Program-made: the position numbers and the translations under genes | Assembly (NCBI RefSeq): GCF_000271665.2 | Contig: NZ_CP010978.1 | Span: 838,501 to 902,500 of the forward strand | Length of the DNA: 64,000 bases | Reading direction: 5' to 3' | From: Pelosinus fermentans JBW45 | GTDB taxonomy: Bacteria > Bacillota > Negativicutes > DSM-13327 | Shown here: positions 9,373 to 17,422 of the stretch, one piece after another | How positions within the stretch are numbered: the stretch's first letter is position 1 | Layout: each line of letters begins with the position of its first letter | Notes under the pieces: generated by a model | Seen by the model: the letters and a program-made list of their open reading frames with translations, nothing else | What the model was told of the DNA's origin: nothing | Database searches by the model: none

Positions 9373-10755
9373 ATGACACAGGATATTGTTATAAAAAGAG
9401 ATGCCTTTAAGGCCTATGATATTCGGGGCAGGGTACCTGATGAGCTCAATGAGGAAGTAACCTATCGGATTGGATGGGCTTTTGTAGATCTGTTTAAGGC
9501 AAAGACAGTGGTAGTGGGGCGGGATGTGCGGTTGTCCAGCGAGAGTTTGACCAAGGCTTTGATAGAGGGTTTTACAGATCGGGGCTGTCATGTGATTGAT
9601 ATTGGTTTATGCGGCACGGAAATGGTGTATTTCGCCACGTCTCATTTAGGGGTCGATGGGGGAATCATGGTGACAGCCAGTCATAATCCTATGGATTATA
9701 ATGGACTCAAGCTGGTACGTAAAGAATCCAGACCGATTAGTGGTGATACAGGACTGCGAGAGTTAGAGGACCGTGTAGTTACTGGAGATTTTTCACGGGA
9801 AAAGAGTGCTGGTATTGCCAAGGGCACAGTGGAGCAGTATGATATTATGAAAGAGTATGTACAGCATTTGCTTACCTATGTGGATGCAGCGGTATTAAAA
9901 CCGTTGAAAATTGTAGTGAATGCAGGCAATGGCTGCGCAGGACCTGCTCTTGATGCATTAGAAAAGGTATTGCCTTTTGAGTTTATCAAAGTATACCATG
10001 AGCCAGATGGGACATTCCCACATGGAATTCCCAATCCCTTGTTAGTTGAGAATCGGGAAGCAACAGCCAAGGCTGTGCGAGAAAGCGGTGCTGATTTTGG
10101 GATTGCCTGGGATGGTGATTTTGACCGCTGCTTCTTATTTGATGAACAGGGGAAATTTATTGAAGGATATTACATTGTTGGATGTTTAGCAGAAGCCTTT
10201 TTAAGGCGTTATGCCGGGGCGAAAATTATCCATGATCCGCGTTTAACCTGGAATACGATTGAATTGGTAAAGGAAGCTGGCGGTATTCCTGTATTGTGTA
10301 AAACCGGTCATGCCTTTATTAAAGAGCGCATGCGCCAGGAAGATGCGATATATGGTGGGGAGATGTCAGCGCATCATTATTTTAGAGATTTTGCATATTG
10401 CGATAGCGGTATGATACCGTGGCTATTAGTAGCGGAAAATATAAGCGTATCAGGTAGATCTTTGTCCCAATTGGTTGGAGCTCGTATGGAAAAATTCCCT
10501 GTAAGCGGGGAGATTAATCGTCGAGTCAAGGATGCCCAGATGGTGGTAGCAGAAATAGAAAAGCAGTTTGTAGCCCCAGGAGCTGCTGTTGATTATACAG
10601 ATGGATTAAGTGTAGACTATGATGACTGGCGGTTTAATCTGCGGATGTCCAATACAGAACCGTTGATTCGTCTGAATGTGGAGAGCCGAGGCGATACTTC
10701 TTTGATGGAAAAGAAAACGGCTGAATTATTAGCCGCCATTGAGAAGTTAGGGTAA
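9373..10755 (+). CDS. Phosphomannomutase/phosphoglucomutase
   Basis: 460 aa alpha-D-phosphohexomutase of the AlgC/ManB type, interconverting hexose-6- and hexose-1-phosphates. '[11 protein letters not shown]' is near residue 12, the phosphoserine loop [11 protein letters not shown] near 103, the Mg-binding DGDFDR near 247 and 'GEMSAHHYF' near 330. A C-terminal [15 protein letters not shown] forms the phosphate-binding loop near 425. Start ATG 9373 follows a GAGGAGGG site. It supplies mannose-1-phosphate for ManC and/or glucose-1-phosphate for GalU and RfbA, which flank it. A repeat-bearing gap separates it from galU. Confidence 0.92.
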   Translation: MTQDIVIKRDAFKAYDIRGRVPDELNEEVTYRIGWAFVDLFKAKTVVVGRDVRLSSESLTKALIEGFTDRGCHVIDIGLCGTEMVYFATSHLGVDGGIMVTASHNPMDYNGLKLVRKESRPISGDTGLRELEDRVVTGDFSREKSAGIAKGTVEQYDIMKEYVQHLLTYVDAAVLKPLKIVVNAGNGCAGPALDALEKVLPFEFIKVYHEPDGTFPHGIPNPLLVENREATAKAVRESGADFGIAWDGDFDRCFLFDEQGKFIEGYYIVGCLAEAFLRRYAGAKIIHDPRLTWNTIELVKEAGGIPVLCKTGHAFIKERMRQEDAIYGGEMSAHHYFRDFAYCDSGMIPWLLVAENISVSGRSLSQLVGARMEKFPVSGEINRRVKDAQMVVAEIEKQFVAPGAAVDYTDGLSVDYDDWRFNLRMSNTEPLIRLNVESRGDTSLMEKKTAELLAAIEKLG

Positions 10756-10829
10756 CGAGGGAATGGCGAAATGTCATTATCAAGAAAAGCCCCTTAAAAA
10801 GGGTATAGAAAAATGCGTGGAAAAAAGAT

Positions 10830-10920
10830 AACCGAACCACAGAGGCGCAGAGAACACAGAGAAAAGATAGATAGGATTAAAAATCCCCCTCAGCGTCCTC
10901 TGCGTCTCTGCGGTAAAATC
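10830..10920. repeat. Dispersed palindromic repeat, family B variant
   Basis: Two imperfectly complementary arms, one reading ACCACAGAGGCGCAGAG and the other CCTCTGCGTCTCTGCGGT, are separated by about 35 nt. The same 'gcg-aag / ctt-cgc ... gttcaa' style element recurs at 17.2, 19.3, 20.7, 21.0, 61.3 and 63.0 kb. It sits inside the open frame upstream of galU, so the long galU start is unlikely. Confidence 0.75.
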
Positions 10921-10989
10921 GTTCTATTTGCTCTGTTTGCAATGACAAAAGAGCACAATATGATTATCACAGCTAAGGATGGTGCTAAG

Positions 10990-11910
10990 ATGAGAAAAGG
11001 ATTGGGAAAAGTTCGCAAGGCGGTGATTCCGGCGGCAGGGATGGGGACAAGGTTTCTGCCGGCGACGAAGGCGCAGCCCAAAGAGATGCTGCCTATCGTT
11101 GATAAGCCAGCGATTCAATATATTATTGAAGAAGCGGTTCAGTCAGGCATTGAAGAAATCCTTATTATTACGGGGCGGAATAAACGTTCTATTGAGGATC
11201 ATTTTGATCGGTCAGTAGAGCTGGAGATGCTGCTTAAAGAGCAGGGCAAGTATGATTTGTTAAACTTGGTAGAGGAAATTGCCGATGTTACGATTCATTA
11301 TGTAAGGCAAAAGGAAGCAAAGGGATTGGGTCACGCCGTGTTATGTGCTAAGCAGTTTGTCGGGAATGAGCCTTTTGCTGTGCTGTTAGGTGATGATATT
11401 ATTGATGCTAGTGTTCCTTGTTTAAAGCAAATGATGAGTGTCTATGATGATTGTTATGGTACTATTCTTGGGACACAAGAGGTTCCTCTGGATAAGGTTT
11501 GTAATTATGGAATTGTAAAACCTGTGGAGATTAAACAGAATGTGTGGCAGGCTGTGGATCTTGTAGAAAAGCCAGATATGTCAGATGCACCTTCTCGCTT
11601 GGCGGTGATGGGCCGCTATATTCTCCAGCCTGAGATTTTTGCTATCTTGGAGAAGACCCCTCCTGGTAAAGGCGGAGAGATACAGTTAACCGATGCGATC
11701 CGTACTTTAGCAATTGAGCAGCATTCGGTATATGCCTATAATTTTGAAGGTCGTCGATATGATGTGGGCGATAAGCAGGGATATTTGGAAGCGACAATTG
11801 AATTTGCTCTGAAGCGTCCTGATTTGCGGGATGACTTTTTACGATATTTGATCAAAACGGTCGGTCCGCTGGTGGCAGGGAAAGATGGGAATACAGGTTG
11901 TAGTAAATAG
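10990..11910 (+). CDS. galU: UTP-glucose-1-phosphate uridylyltransferase
   Basis: 306 aa from ATG 10990. Its open frame extends further upstream, but only through a dispersed repeat, and AAGGAT lies about 10 nt before this ATG. Signature motifs: 'VIPAAGMGTRFLPATKAQPKEM' near residue 10 (nucleotide binding), DKPAIQYIIEEAV near 37, 'RNKRSIEDHFD' near 62, GLGHAVLCA near 113, 'LLGDDII' near 132, VEKP near 192 and 'GRRYDVGDKQGYL' near 255. It makes UDP-glucose for exopolysaccharide and for the GalE-like epimerase. A family A repeat follows directly. Confidence 0.94.
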   Translation: MRKGLGKVRKAVIPAAGMGTRFLPATKAQPKEMLPIVDKPAIQYIIEEAVQSGIEEILIITGRNKRSIEDHFDRSVELEMLLKEQGKYDLLNLVEEIADVTIHYVRQKEAKGLGHAVLCAKQFVGNEPFAVLLGDDIIDASVPCLKQMMSVYDDCYGTILGTQEVPLDKVCNYGIVKPVEIKQNVWQAVDLVEKPDMSDAPSRLAVMGRYILQPEIFAILEKTPPGKGGEIQLTDAIRTLAIEQHSVYAYNFEGRRYDVGDKQGYLEATIEFALKRPDLRDDFLRYLIKTVGPLVAGKDGNTGCSK

Positions 11911-11917
11911 TGGCTAA

Positions 11918-11960
11918 ACACACCCCGACACTACGTGCCACCCCTCTCAAGAGGGGAATT
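11918..11960. repeat. Family A dispersed repeat, single arm, type b
   Basis: ACACACCCCG is followed by a small stem (ACACTACGTGCC) and the palindrome CCCCTCTCAAGAGGGG, then AATT. It is a solitary copy placed directly after galU. The b-type arm sequence matches the right-hand arms of the paired units at 23.7-25.3 kb when these are read on the other strand. Confidence 0.85.
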
Positions 11961-12022
11961 AGAGCGGCAGTTAGCAGTGAATCGGAGGGAAGTGTGCAAA
12001 AATATAGGGAGGTTGTTGTCTA

Positions 12023-13498
12023 ATGGGTAGTAAAGAAGAAAATTGTTTAACATTAGCCTCGGGTTTTTCCTTTGACTATGGTAATTTGTATGGAGCTGGT
12101 AAAGTAACTGCCAGTGATGTAGAGGCTTTAGCAGAAAAGTTGGCTGCTGCACAAAAGGCTGTTGAAACCATGCGGGCGACAGGAGAAGTTCGGGGGCATT
12201 TGTCCAAAGATGGTACGCCGGAAAGAGTGTTATTTACCCAACTGCCTTATGTGGCTGAAGGTAACCTAAACTCTCCAGCATCCATTGCCAGGTTAAAGGA
12301 ATTTGGCAGTTCTCTTAAAAACACAGTGGATGCTGTAGTGACGTTTGGCATTGGCGGCTCTTACTTAGGGAATAAGGTCTTATTTGATGTTCATTGCGGT
12401 GAGTTTTGGAATGCAAAAAGTGTAAAAGAACGCAATGGTTATCCGAAGCTATACTTTAATGGTAATAACATTGATGCGAGACGAACTGCAGATATGGTAG
12501 AACATCTGATCACAGAAGCCCGTCTGAAAGCTGTTCATGGTCAGCCTAATACCTATAAAGTGGTTTTAGTGGTGATTTCAAAATCCGGCGGCACCCTAGA
12601 TACGATGTCGACTTTCATGGTGATGTATGATGCGTTAAAACAACAAGAGCCATTACTGAATATTGAAGTGGTCGCGGTAACAGATCCAGCAAAAGGTGAG
12701 AAGGCTACTTTATTGGGAAAATTAGCCGAGGAGCAAGGTTGGCCGACCTTTAGCGTTCCAGATGGTGTGGGCGGCAGATTTAGTATTTTCTCGGAAGTCG
12801 GTTTAGTGACGGCTGCTTGCATCGGCATGGATATTGATGCGTTCTTGTCCGGTGCACAAGCCATGGATCAGGTATGTCAGACTTCAGATATATACAAAAA
12901 TCCAGCAAAATTAAATGCAGCTTTAAAGTTTATTGCTGCAGAAAAATACGGGCGGGACATTGAAGTGTTCATGCCTTATGCAGATTATTTAAAATCAGTA
13001 GCAGAATGGTATGTACAGCTGTTAGCTGAATCCTTAGGCAAACGTACAAGTCGTGAAGGAGCAGAAGTATTTTATGGTCGTACTCCAATTGTAGCCGTTG
13101 GAACAACGGATATGCATGCCCAGACACAGCAGCATCAAGATGGTAAGAAAGATAAGGTGGTTCAGTTTGTTAAGGTGACTAAGTGGGAGCAGGATGCTAT
13201 GATTCCTGATGTGTTCCCTACTGTCTCCAAGCTTTCTGAAATATCTTCTATCTATTTGAGTCAGGCTTTGGATGTAGCGCGAGAGGCCAACGCAGAAGCT
13301 TTGATTAATGATGAACGCTTTAATGCCACGTTGATACTGCCTTCCTTGAATGCCTATCATTTAGGAGAATTGTTATATATGTTGGCATTGTCCGTCGCTT
13401 ATGAAGGTGAATTGGCGAATGTTGATGCTTTTGATCAACCGGGAGTAGAAGCATATAAGCGCCTAATGGGGCCTAGGTTAAAGGCTTTAAAAAAATAA
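12023..13498 (+). CDS. pgi: Glucose-6-phosphate isomerase
   Basis: 491 aa phosphoglucose isomerase interconverting glucose-6- and fructose-6-phosphate. FGIGGSYLGN near residue 112 is the N-terminal sugar-isomerase motif, 'VISKSGGTLDT' near 187 binds the phosphate, and 'VGGRFSIFSEVGLVTAA' near 248 is the classic PGI signature. 'TDMHAQTQQHQDG' near 363 holds the active-site Gln/His. AGGGAGGTTG precedes ATG 12023. It links the sugar-nucleotide genes to central metabolism, and a good terminator follows. Confidence 0.93.
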   Translation: MGSKEENCLTLASGFSFDYGNLYGAGKVTASDVEALAEKLAAAQKAVETMRATGEVRGHLSKDGTPERVLFTQLPYVAEGNLNSPASIARLKEFGSSLKNTVDAVVTFGIGGSYLGNKVLFDVHCGEFWNAKSVKERNGYPKLYFNGNNIDARRTADMVEHLITEARLKAVHGQPNTYKVVLVVISKSGGTLDTMSTFMVMYDALKQQEPLLNIEVVAVTDPAKGEKATLLGKLAEEQGWPTFSVPDGVGGRFSIFSEVGLVTAACIGMDIDAFLSGAQAMDQVCQTSDIYKNPAKLNAALKFIAAEKYGRDIEVFMPYADYLKSVAEWYVQLLAESLGKRTSREGAEVFYGRTPIVAVGTTDMHAQTQQHQDGKKDKVVQFVKVTKWEQDAMIPDVFPTVSKLSEISSIYLSQALDVAREANAEALINDERFNATLILPSLNAYHLGELLYMLALSVAYEGELANVDAFDQPGVEAYKRLMGPRLKALKK

Positions 13499-13512
13499 AG
13501 AAGATATTTCCA

Positions 13513-13543
13513 AAAAAATCCTGTTACTTGTAACAGGATTTTT
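13513..13543 (+). terminator. Rho-independent terminator after pgi
   Basis: AAAATCCTGTTAC pairs with GTAACAGGATTTT across a TT loop, ending in a U-run about 15 nt after the pgi stop. A-runs on the other side make it potentially bidirectional. Confidence 0.88.
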
Positions 13544-13586
13544 ACTATTTTTGGAGAATTTTATTACTGAAAGGTAGGCGGTAGCT

Positions 13587-14270
13587 GTGGCGATTAAGAT
13601 AATGATTGCAGATGATCATGCCCTATTACGGCAAGGGATAATAAACGTGCTGAATTTAGAAGATGATTTTCAAGTAATTGGTGAAGCCTGTGATGGGGCC
13701 GAAACGGTAGAAAAAGCCATTGCTTTAACTCCGGATATCCTTTTGCTGGATATAAATATGCCCCGTATGAATGGCTTGGAAGTTATAAAAAAAATTAATG
13801 AGCAAGAAAAAGCGATTAAAATCATTGTTTTAACTATGCATGATGATGAAAGTTATGTAATGGAAGTGATAAAATCCGGTGCTGTCGGGTATCTGTTAAA
13901 GGATATTGAACCGGGTATGTTAGTTACAGCCATTCGTACGGTATACGCTGGCGAATCCTATATTTATCCAACCTTGGCAAAACGAATCTTTAATGAGTTT
14001 AGTCGTACTCAGCAGGATAAGGAAAAAGAAAAGGCCTGTGAAGTAGTCAGGACGATCAGCCGTAGAGAAGAAGGCTTAACCTATAGGGAATACGAGGTAT
14101 TGCAAGGGGTATGCCGGGGACTGAGTAATCAGGAACTTGCTAAGAGCTTATTCTTAAGTGAGAAGACGGTCAAGAATCATCTTACCAATATATTCCGCAA
14201 GATCAGCGTAAATGATCGTACCCAGGCTGTGCTGTATGCCATAAAGCATAAACTTGTAATCTTAGAGTAA
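13587..14270 (+). CDS. NarL/FixJ-family (DegU-like) response regulator
   Basis: 227 aa. The receiver domain (residues 3-120) has the acidic pair in 'IADDHALLRQG', the phospho-acceptor Asp in LLLDINMPRMNGLEV near 54, Thr in 'IVLTMHDD' near 82 and Lys in 'YLLKDI' near 104. The C-terminal LuxR-type HTH (about 165-220) has 'LTYREYEVLQGVCRGLSNQE' style helices and 'SEKTVKNHLTNIFRKI'. The start is GTG 13587 after an AAGGTAGGCGG site. No histidine kinase gene is nearby, so it is an orphan here. Its targets are unknown; DegU relatives often control motility or exoproducts. Confidence 0.88.
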   Translation: MAIKIMIADDHALLRQGIINVLNLEDDFQVIGEACDGAETVEKAIALTPDILLLDINMPRMNGLEVIKKINEQEKAIKIIVLTMHDDESYVMEVIKSGAVGYLLKDIEPGMLVTAIRTVYAGESYIYPTLAKRIFNEFSRTQQDKEKEKACEVVRTISRREEGLTYREYEVLQGVCRGLSNQELAKSLFLSEKTVKNHLTNIFRKISVNDRTQAVLYAIKHKLVILE

Positions 14271-14332
14271 ATCACCTTTTATAGCAATTTGCATATCATA
14301 TCCTATCCCAATGATAAAGGGGGTAGGATATT

Positions 14333-14812
14333 TTGTTTTTTTCCTATACAGCGAGTGTAATTTTATTGTCCTTGGCTATGTATGGAATGTGGTATTGTAT
14401 TCGCGATTTGTGGAAATGGTGGTTGGAGCCTCGCCTCGTGTCAGTACCAAGCTGTAGTTTCTTAATTGTGGTAAGAAATTTAGATTACAGAGTAGAAGAT
14501 CTGCTGCGTTATTTGGCCCATGAGATCGAACGGGCAGAGGTAGATTGTGACATTGTCGTGGTGGACGTGAGTTCGGATGATTTTACTGCACTGATTTTAG
14601 AACGATTGGTCGGAGATATTCCGATTATGAAAGTGGTAATGTTTTCGGAAGAGATAAGGCCAGTAAGTGATGCCATTGCCCTGTGCCGCGGCAGTGTAGT
14701 TCACGTCATGGATCTGGCACATCGCATGAGCATCGATGACTTTATGGTTGCCGTATGTGGCCTATTGCGTCAAGATTATCAAGACGTCATGCTCAAAAGA
14801 GCAGCTAGGTGA
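14333..14812 (+). CDS. Membrane-anchored protein with a degenerate GT2-like domain, unknown function
   Basis: 159 aa. One N-terminal transmembrane segment spans about residues 4-25. A soluble part follows, beginning FLIVVRNLDYRVEDLLRYL, with 'CDIVVVDVSSDDFT' near 80 and 'ALCRGSVVHVMDLA' near 120. That beta-strand plan resembles the first half of a GT-A glycosyltransferase, but no DxD motif is seen and the domain is short. It is probably a non-catalytic relative. The start is TTG 14333 after AAAGGGGG, and this ribosome site lies inside a short inverted repeat (about 14300-14330). It converges with the next, minus-strand gene. Confidence 0.5.
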   Translation: MFFSYTASVILLSLAMYGMWYCIRDLWKWWLEPRLVSVPSCSFLIVVRNLDYRVEDLLRYLAHEIERAEVDCDIVVVDVSSDDFTALILERLVGDIPIMKVVMFSEEIRPVSDAIALCRGSVVHVMDLAHRMSIDDFMVAVCGLLRQDYQDVMLKRAAR

Positions 14813-14823
14813 AGATGGGATTC

Positions 14824-15381
14824 TCATTCTTTTCCATGTTTCAACACCAAAATATCATAAATAATCTCCACAAGTTTCTGAGCAATGGGCATGAGATTGG
14901 GATGAGAATCCGGCGACTGGGCGGTACAAGACATTGCTAGTTTGGCAGATTGCAAATGCTTTTTTACCGTAGTTGAGGTCCAATATACAGGAATGTCTGT
15001 ATTCCCAGTTAGTGTTATGACCGCTTGATACGAACTAAGATTATTTTCAGCCACACCCATTACGGCATGATAATTAATATATCCGGTACTCGTATCGCCT
15101 GCTATTTTGGGAATCCTTGTTTTCATAGGGCATAGGACAAGTCCTGGAGCAATAGGCAGTGGCTGCAAAATTCTTTGACCGGTGGCAAGGATCGTGTGCT
15201 GTCTTAAGGCTGTAAGATCCATAGCGCGGCTATGGGCTAAACGTCGCAAGACGGTACGAATGGAAGTAGCAGTGGAAGTATGTTTGCCGTCTGTTGTAAT
15301 AATAGTAGTAGTGTCACCTTCCGAAGTATAGTGGGGAAGAATGGCAGCAATATGATTAAAAATAGGTAATTTTTTTAACAT
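14824..15381 (-). CDS. LexA-box-controlled protein of unknown function (faintly ComK-like)
   Basis: 185 aa from the ATG complementary to 15379-15381. AAGGAG lies 6 nt upstream of it, and the much longer open frame has no ribosome site. The sequence is soluble, rich in Thr, Ile and Leu, and lacks a clear catalytic motif. 'IAPGLVLCPM' followed by 'GYINYHAV' is reminiscent of the central block of competence regulator ComK, but this is an eye-level resemblance only. A near-consensus promoter and a LexA operator directly precede it, so DNA-damage control is likely. It might be a competence or SOS regulator, or an unrelated damage-response protein. Confidence 0.55.
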   Translation of the reverse strand: MLKKLPIFNHIAAILPHYTSEGDTTTIITTDGKHTSTATSIRTVLRRLAHSRAMDLTALRQHTILATGQRILQPLPIAPGLVLCPMKTRIPKIAGDTSTGYINYHAVMGVAENNLSSYQAVITLTGNTDIPVYWTSTTVKKHLQSAKLAMSCTAQSPDSHPNLMPIAQKLVEIIYDILVLKHGKE

Positions 15382-15398
15382 AGAGAACTCCTTATTAT

Positions 15399-15412
15399 CG
15401 AACGTGTGTTCG
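15399..15412. promoter_or_regulatory. LexA (SOS) operator, Gram-positive type
   Basis: CGAACGTGTGTTCG is a perfect match to the CGAAC-N4-GTTCG core of the Bacillus-type LexA box. It lies between the predicted -10 and the ATG of the minus-strand gene, 18 nt from the start codon. Confidence 0.85.
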
Positions 15413-15424
15413 GTTTTTATTTTT

Positions 15425-15453
15425 ATAATAACAAAATTTAGGTAAAATAACAA
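15425..15453 (-). promoter_or_regulatory. Sigma-A promoter of the LexA-box gene
   Basis: On the minus strand TTGTTA and TATTAT are spaced by 17 nt. Transcription would begin near 15418, placing the LexA box at about +6 to +19 where bound LexA would block initiation. Confidence 0.75.
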
Positions 15454-15539
15454 GAGTTTTACTGTAACGTTTTTTTGCATAGACAGCCCTATTATTTCAC
15501 ATACTTTAATAATATGAAGTGAATAAGGGGGGAATCCGA

Positions 15540-15704
15540 TTGCTAAATGAGCGGGTCGATCATGGAGAAAGCAGTTATAAATGCACCCGATGCGGCGGGG
15601 TATTTGGCTCTCATGATGAGAACATTGTACGCTGCCCTTTTTGCGATATGGTGTGTGATGAAGTAAAATGTCGCGTAATTGAAAGTAGCTATGAAGAATA
15701 TTAA
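15540..15704 (+). CDS. Small zinc-ribbon protein
   Basis: 54 aa from TTG 15540, chosen because AAGGGGGG ends 7 nt upstream. An upstream in-frame GTG lies before that site. Two Cys pairs, CTRC near residue 15 and CPFC near 33, are spaced as in a zinc-ribbon fold, and the tail is acidic. It may be a small DNA/RNA- or protein-binding factor; function is not readable. It is divergent from the LexA-box gene, with a shared 158-bp upstream region. Confidence 0.6.
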   Translation: MLNERVDHGESSYKCTRCGGVFGSHDENIVRCPFCDMVCDEVKCRVIESSYEEY

Positions 15705-15760
15705 TAAAAGTAAAAAGAATACAAGGAAAATCATGGGGCGCGTCGAAAGGATAATCAAAC

Positions 15761-15808
15761 AGACCCTTGGTTTGCAATGCAGCTTTTGGGAATTGTGGCG
15801 AAGGGTCT
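15761..15808 (+). terminator. Possible hairpin between the zinc-ribbon gene and the encapsulin pair
   Basis: AGACCCTT and AAGGGTCT form an 8-bp stem with a 32-nt interior, followed by ATTGTTAATTTT. The U-run is poor, so this is only a tentative terminator. Confidence 0.35.
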
Positions 15809-15840
15809 ATTGTTAATTTTGGATAAGGAGTTGATGAATT

Positions 15841-16197
15841 ATGGCTTATAGCAAAACTGAAACCAAAGATGAAAGTGTAAAAGATGCTGGCTTAGAGCAG
15901 GTAATCATTTGGCTGCGTGAAGATTTAATTGGAGAATTGGAAGCGATTAATCAATATCAGGCTCATATTGACAGGATTGATAATGAGGAAGTTAGAGAAC
16001 TGTTAGAGCATATTCGGGATGATGAAAAAGAGCATGTCGCAGAGATTACTCATCTCTTAGCCCGGATTGATGTCATTCAGCGGGAGAAATTCGCCGAGGA
16101 CCACACCATGGCGCAAGAAGATCGAGTAGTAAGTGGAGCTTCAACCGATGTGGATGAGAAAGTTGCAACCATCGGTAATCTATTCGGTAAAAAATAG
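15841..16197 (+). CDS. Encapsulated ferritin-like protein (EncFtn cargo)
   Basis: 118 aa, two-helix ferritin-like protein that oxidises and mineralises iron inside an encapsulin shell. Metal-ligand candidates are E32 and E34 in GELEAINQY, Y39, then E62 and H65 in DDEKEHV. This Glu...Glu-x-x-His pattern is the ferroxidase set of known EncFtn proteins. The C-terminus 'VATIGNLFGKK' after an acidic linker resembles encapsulin-targeting peptides of the x-(V/I)-G-(S/N)-L type. The shell gene follows 23 nt downstream. The start ATG follows AAGGAGTTGATGAATT. Confidence 0.88.
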   Translation: MAYSKTETKDESVKDAGLEQVIIWLREDLIGELEAINQYQAHIDRIDNEEVRELLEHIRDDEKEHVAEITHLLARIDVIQREKFAEDHTMAQEDRVVSGASTDVDEKVATIGNLFGKK

Positions 16198-16220
16198 GTT
16201 GAAAAGGGAGGAGAGATAGT

Positions 16221-17057
16221 ATGGATATTTTAGATCGGGATTCAGCACCATTGACGGAGACGGAATGGTCAAAGATTGATGAGGCAGTTGTTAATACGGC
16301 TCGTCGTATGTTGGTAGGCAGAAGAGTGATTGAAGTGTTAGGACCTATGGGTCCTGGAGTATATACGATTCCATATTCGATTTTTAGCGGAACTTCATCT
16401 ACTGGCATTGATATGGTGGGAGAGCAGGAAGATTTTATCGTAGCGCCTAGTTCTCGTGCGACGACGAGTGTACCGATGCTCTACAAAGATTTTAGAATTA
16501 TGTGGCGGGATGTGGAAGCGGATCGTCATATGGGACTGCCTCTTGATGTTAGCACTGCTGCGGTAGCTGCGAATTATGTAGCGGTTCAGGAAGATAATTT
16601 GATTTTCAATGGCAATAAAGAACTCGGCCAGGTCGGATTGCTGAATGTACAGGGACGAAAAACTGTAAAAATCAGCAATTGGGATGAACCAGGCAGCGCT
16701 TTGGCAGATGCGGTAAAAGCCGTTAGTGCTTTGAGTGAGGCTGGACATTATGGTCCTTATGCTATGGTAGTGAGTCCCCTTCTCTTTGGTCGTATGGTAC
16801 GGGTATATGGCAATACTGGAATGTTGGAATTGGATCAGGTGAAAGCCTTAATTACTGGCGGAGTATATTACTCCAACACGATTAGTGGCAACAAAGCTGT
16901 AGTATTAGCTACTGGCGGTCATAATGTGAACTTGGCAGTTGGTCAGGATATGACTACTTCTTATATGGGAGCAGCCAATATGAATCATACTTTTAGAGTA
17001 TTAGAAACAGCAGCTCTATTAGTACGTCGTCCTGATGCAATTTGTACGATTGAGTAG
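16221..17057 (+). CDS. Encapsulin shell protein (family 1, linocin-M18-like)
   Basis: 278 aa, HK97-fold capsid-like protein that self-assembles into a protein nanocompartment. Typical opening: MDILDRDSAPLTETEW, then 'LVGRRVIEVLGPMGPGVYTI' near residue 33 and 'DFRIMWRDVE' near 92. 'PLDVSTAAVAA' follows near 110, and RVLETAALLVRRPDAICTI forms the C-terminus. Its direct pairing with the EncFtn gene predicts an iron-storage or oxidative-stress compartment in the cytoplasm. AAAAGGGAGG lies before the ATG, and a strong terminator ends the two-gene operon. Confidence 0.95.
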   Translation: MDILDRDSAPLTETEWSKIDEAVVNTARRMLVGRRVIEVLGPMGPGVYTIPYSIFSGTSSTGIDMVGEQEDFIVAPSSRATTSVPMLYKDFRIMWRDVEADRHMGLPLDVSTAAVAANYVAVQEDNLIFNGNKELGQVGLLNVQGRKTVKISNWDEPGSALADAVKAVSALSEAGHYGPYAMVVSPLLFGRMVRVYGNTGMLELDQVKALITGGVYYSNTISGNKAVVLATGGHNVNLAVGQDMTTSYMGAANMNHTFRVLETAALLVRRPDAICTIE

Positions 17058-17079
17058 GGAAAGTAAGGTTTTTAACTTC

Positions 17080-17136
17080 AGAGACACAGTGGGTACAGAG
17101 GGGATACATTCCTGTACCCACTGTGTCTCTTTTTTG
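17080..17136 (+). terminator. Strong terminator after the encapsulin operon
   Basis: A perfect 19-bp stem (17080-17098 with 17112-17130) is followed by TTTTTT. The 13-nt loop is GAGGGGATACATT-like. Confidence 0.9.
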
Positions 17137-17169
17137 TTATGGAGCTTGCTGGTCATCAGTCCATTAGCC

Positions 17170-17345
17170 TGTCATTGCGAGCACAGCGAAGCAATCCCTA
17201 TCTCAAATCCTCCTTTGTGTCCTTCGTGTACGCGTAAGCGTCTTTGCGTCTTCGTGTTTCAACCGTTTTTCTTTACCTCTCTGTCATTTTGCGAGCGCAT
17301 AGCGAAGCAATCCTCTGCCTCTGTGCCTCGTTTCTTTCTTCATCC
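17170..17345. repeat. Cluster of dispersed repeats (families B and C) in a gene-free gap
   Basis: Two family C elements (GTCATTGCGAGCACAGCGAA... at 17173-17199, and a variant from 17283 beginning gtcattttgcgagcgca) flank a family B arm (TTCGTGTACGCGTAAGCG ... CTTCGTGTTTCAAC, 17220-17262). The 365-bp gap between encapsulin and the ABC-F gene therefore holds a terminator and repeats only. The open frames here are repeat translations. Confidence 0.8.
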
Positions 17346-17422
17346 CTTGCAGGTCCTACCTGTGCCGGGTATAATGTTATAAGAATAAGTACAGCCTTAC
17401 GAGGTTTGTTTGAGGTGGATCG

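Noticed and set aside
10813-10989. Long N-terminal extension of galU
   Set aside because: The extra 59 codons come from a dispersed repeat; GalU proteins begin near the nucleotide-binding loop.
15382-15777. N-terminal extension of the minus-strand LexA-box gene to 317 aa
   Set aside because: It would span the promoter, LexA box and the opposite zinc-ribbon gene; a good AAGGAG site supports ATG at 15381.
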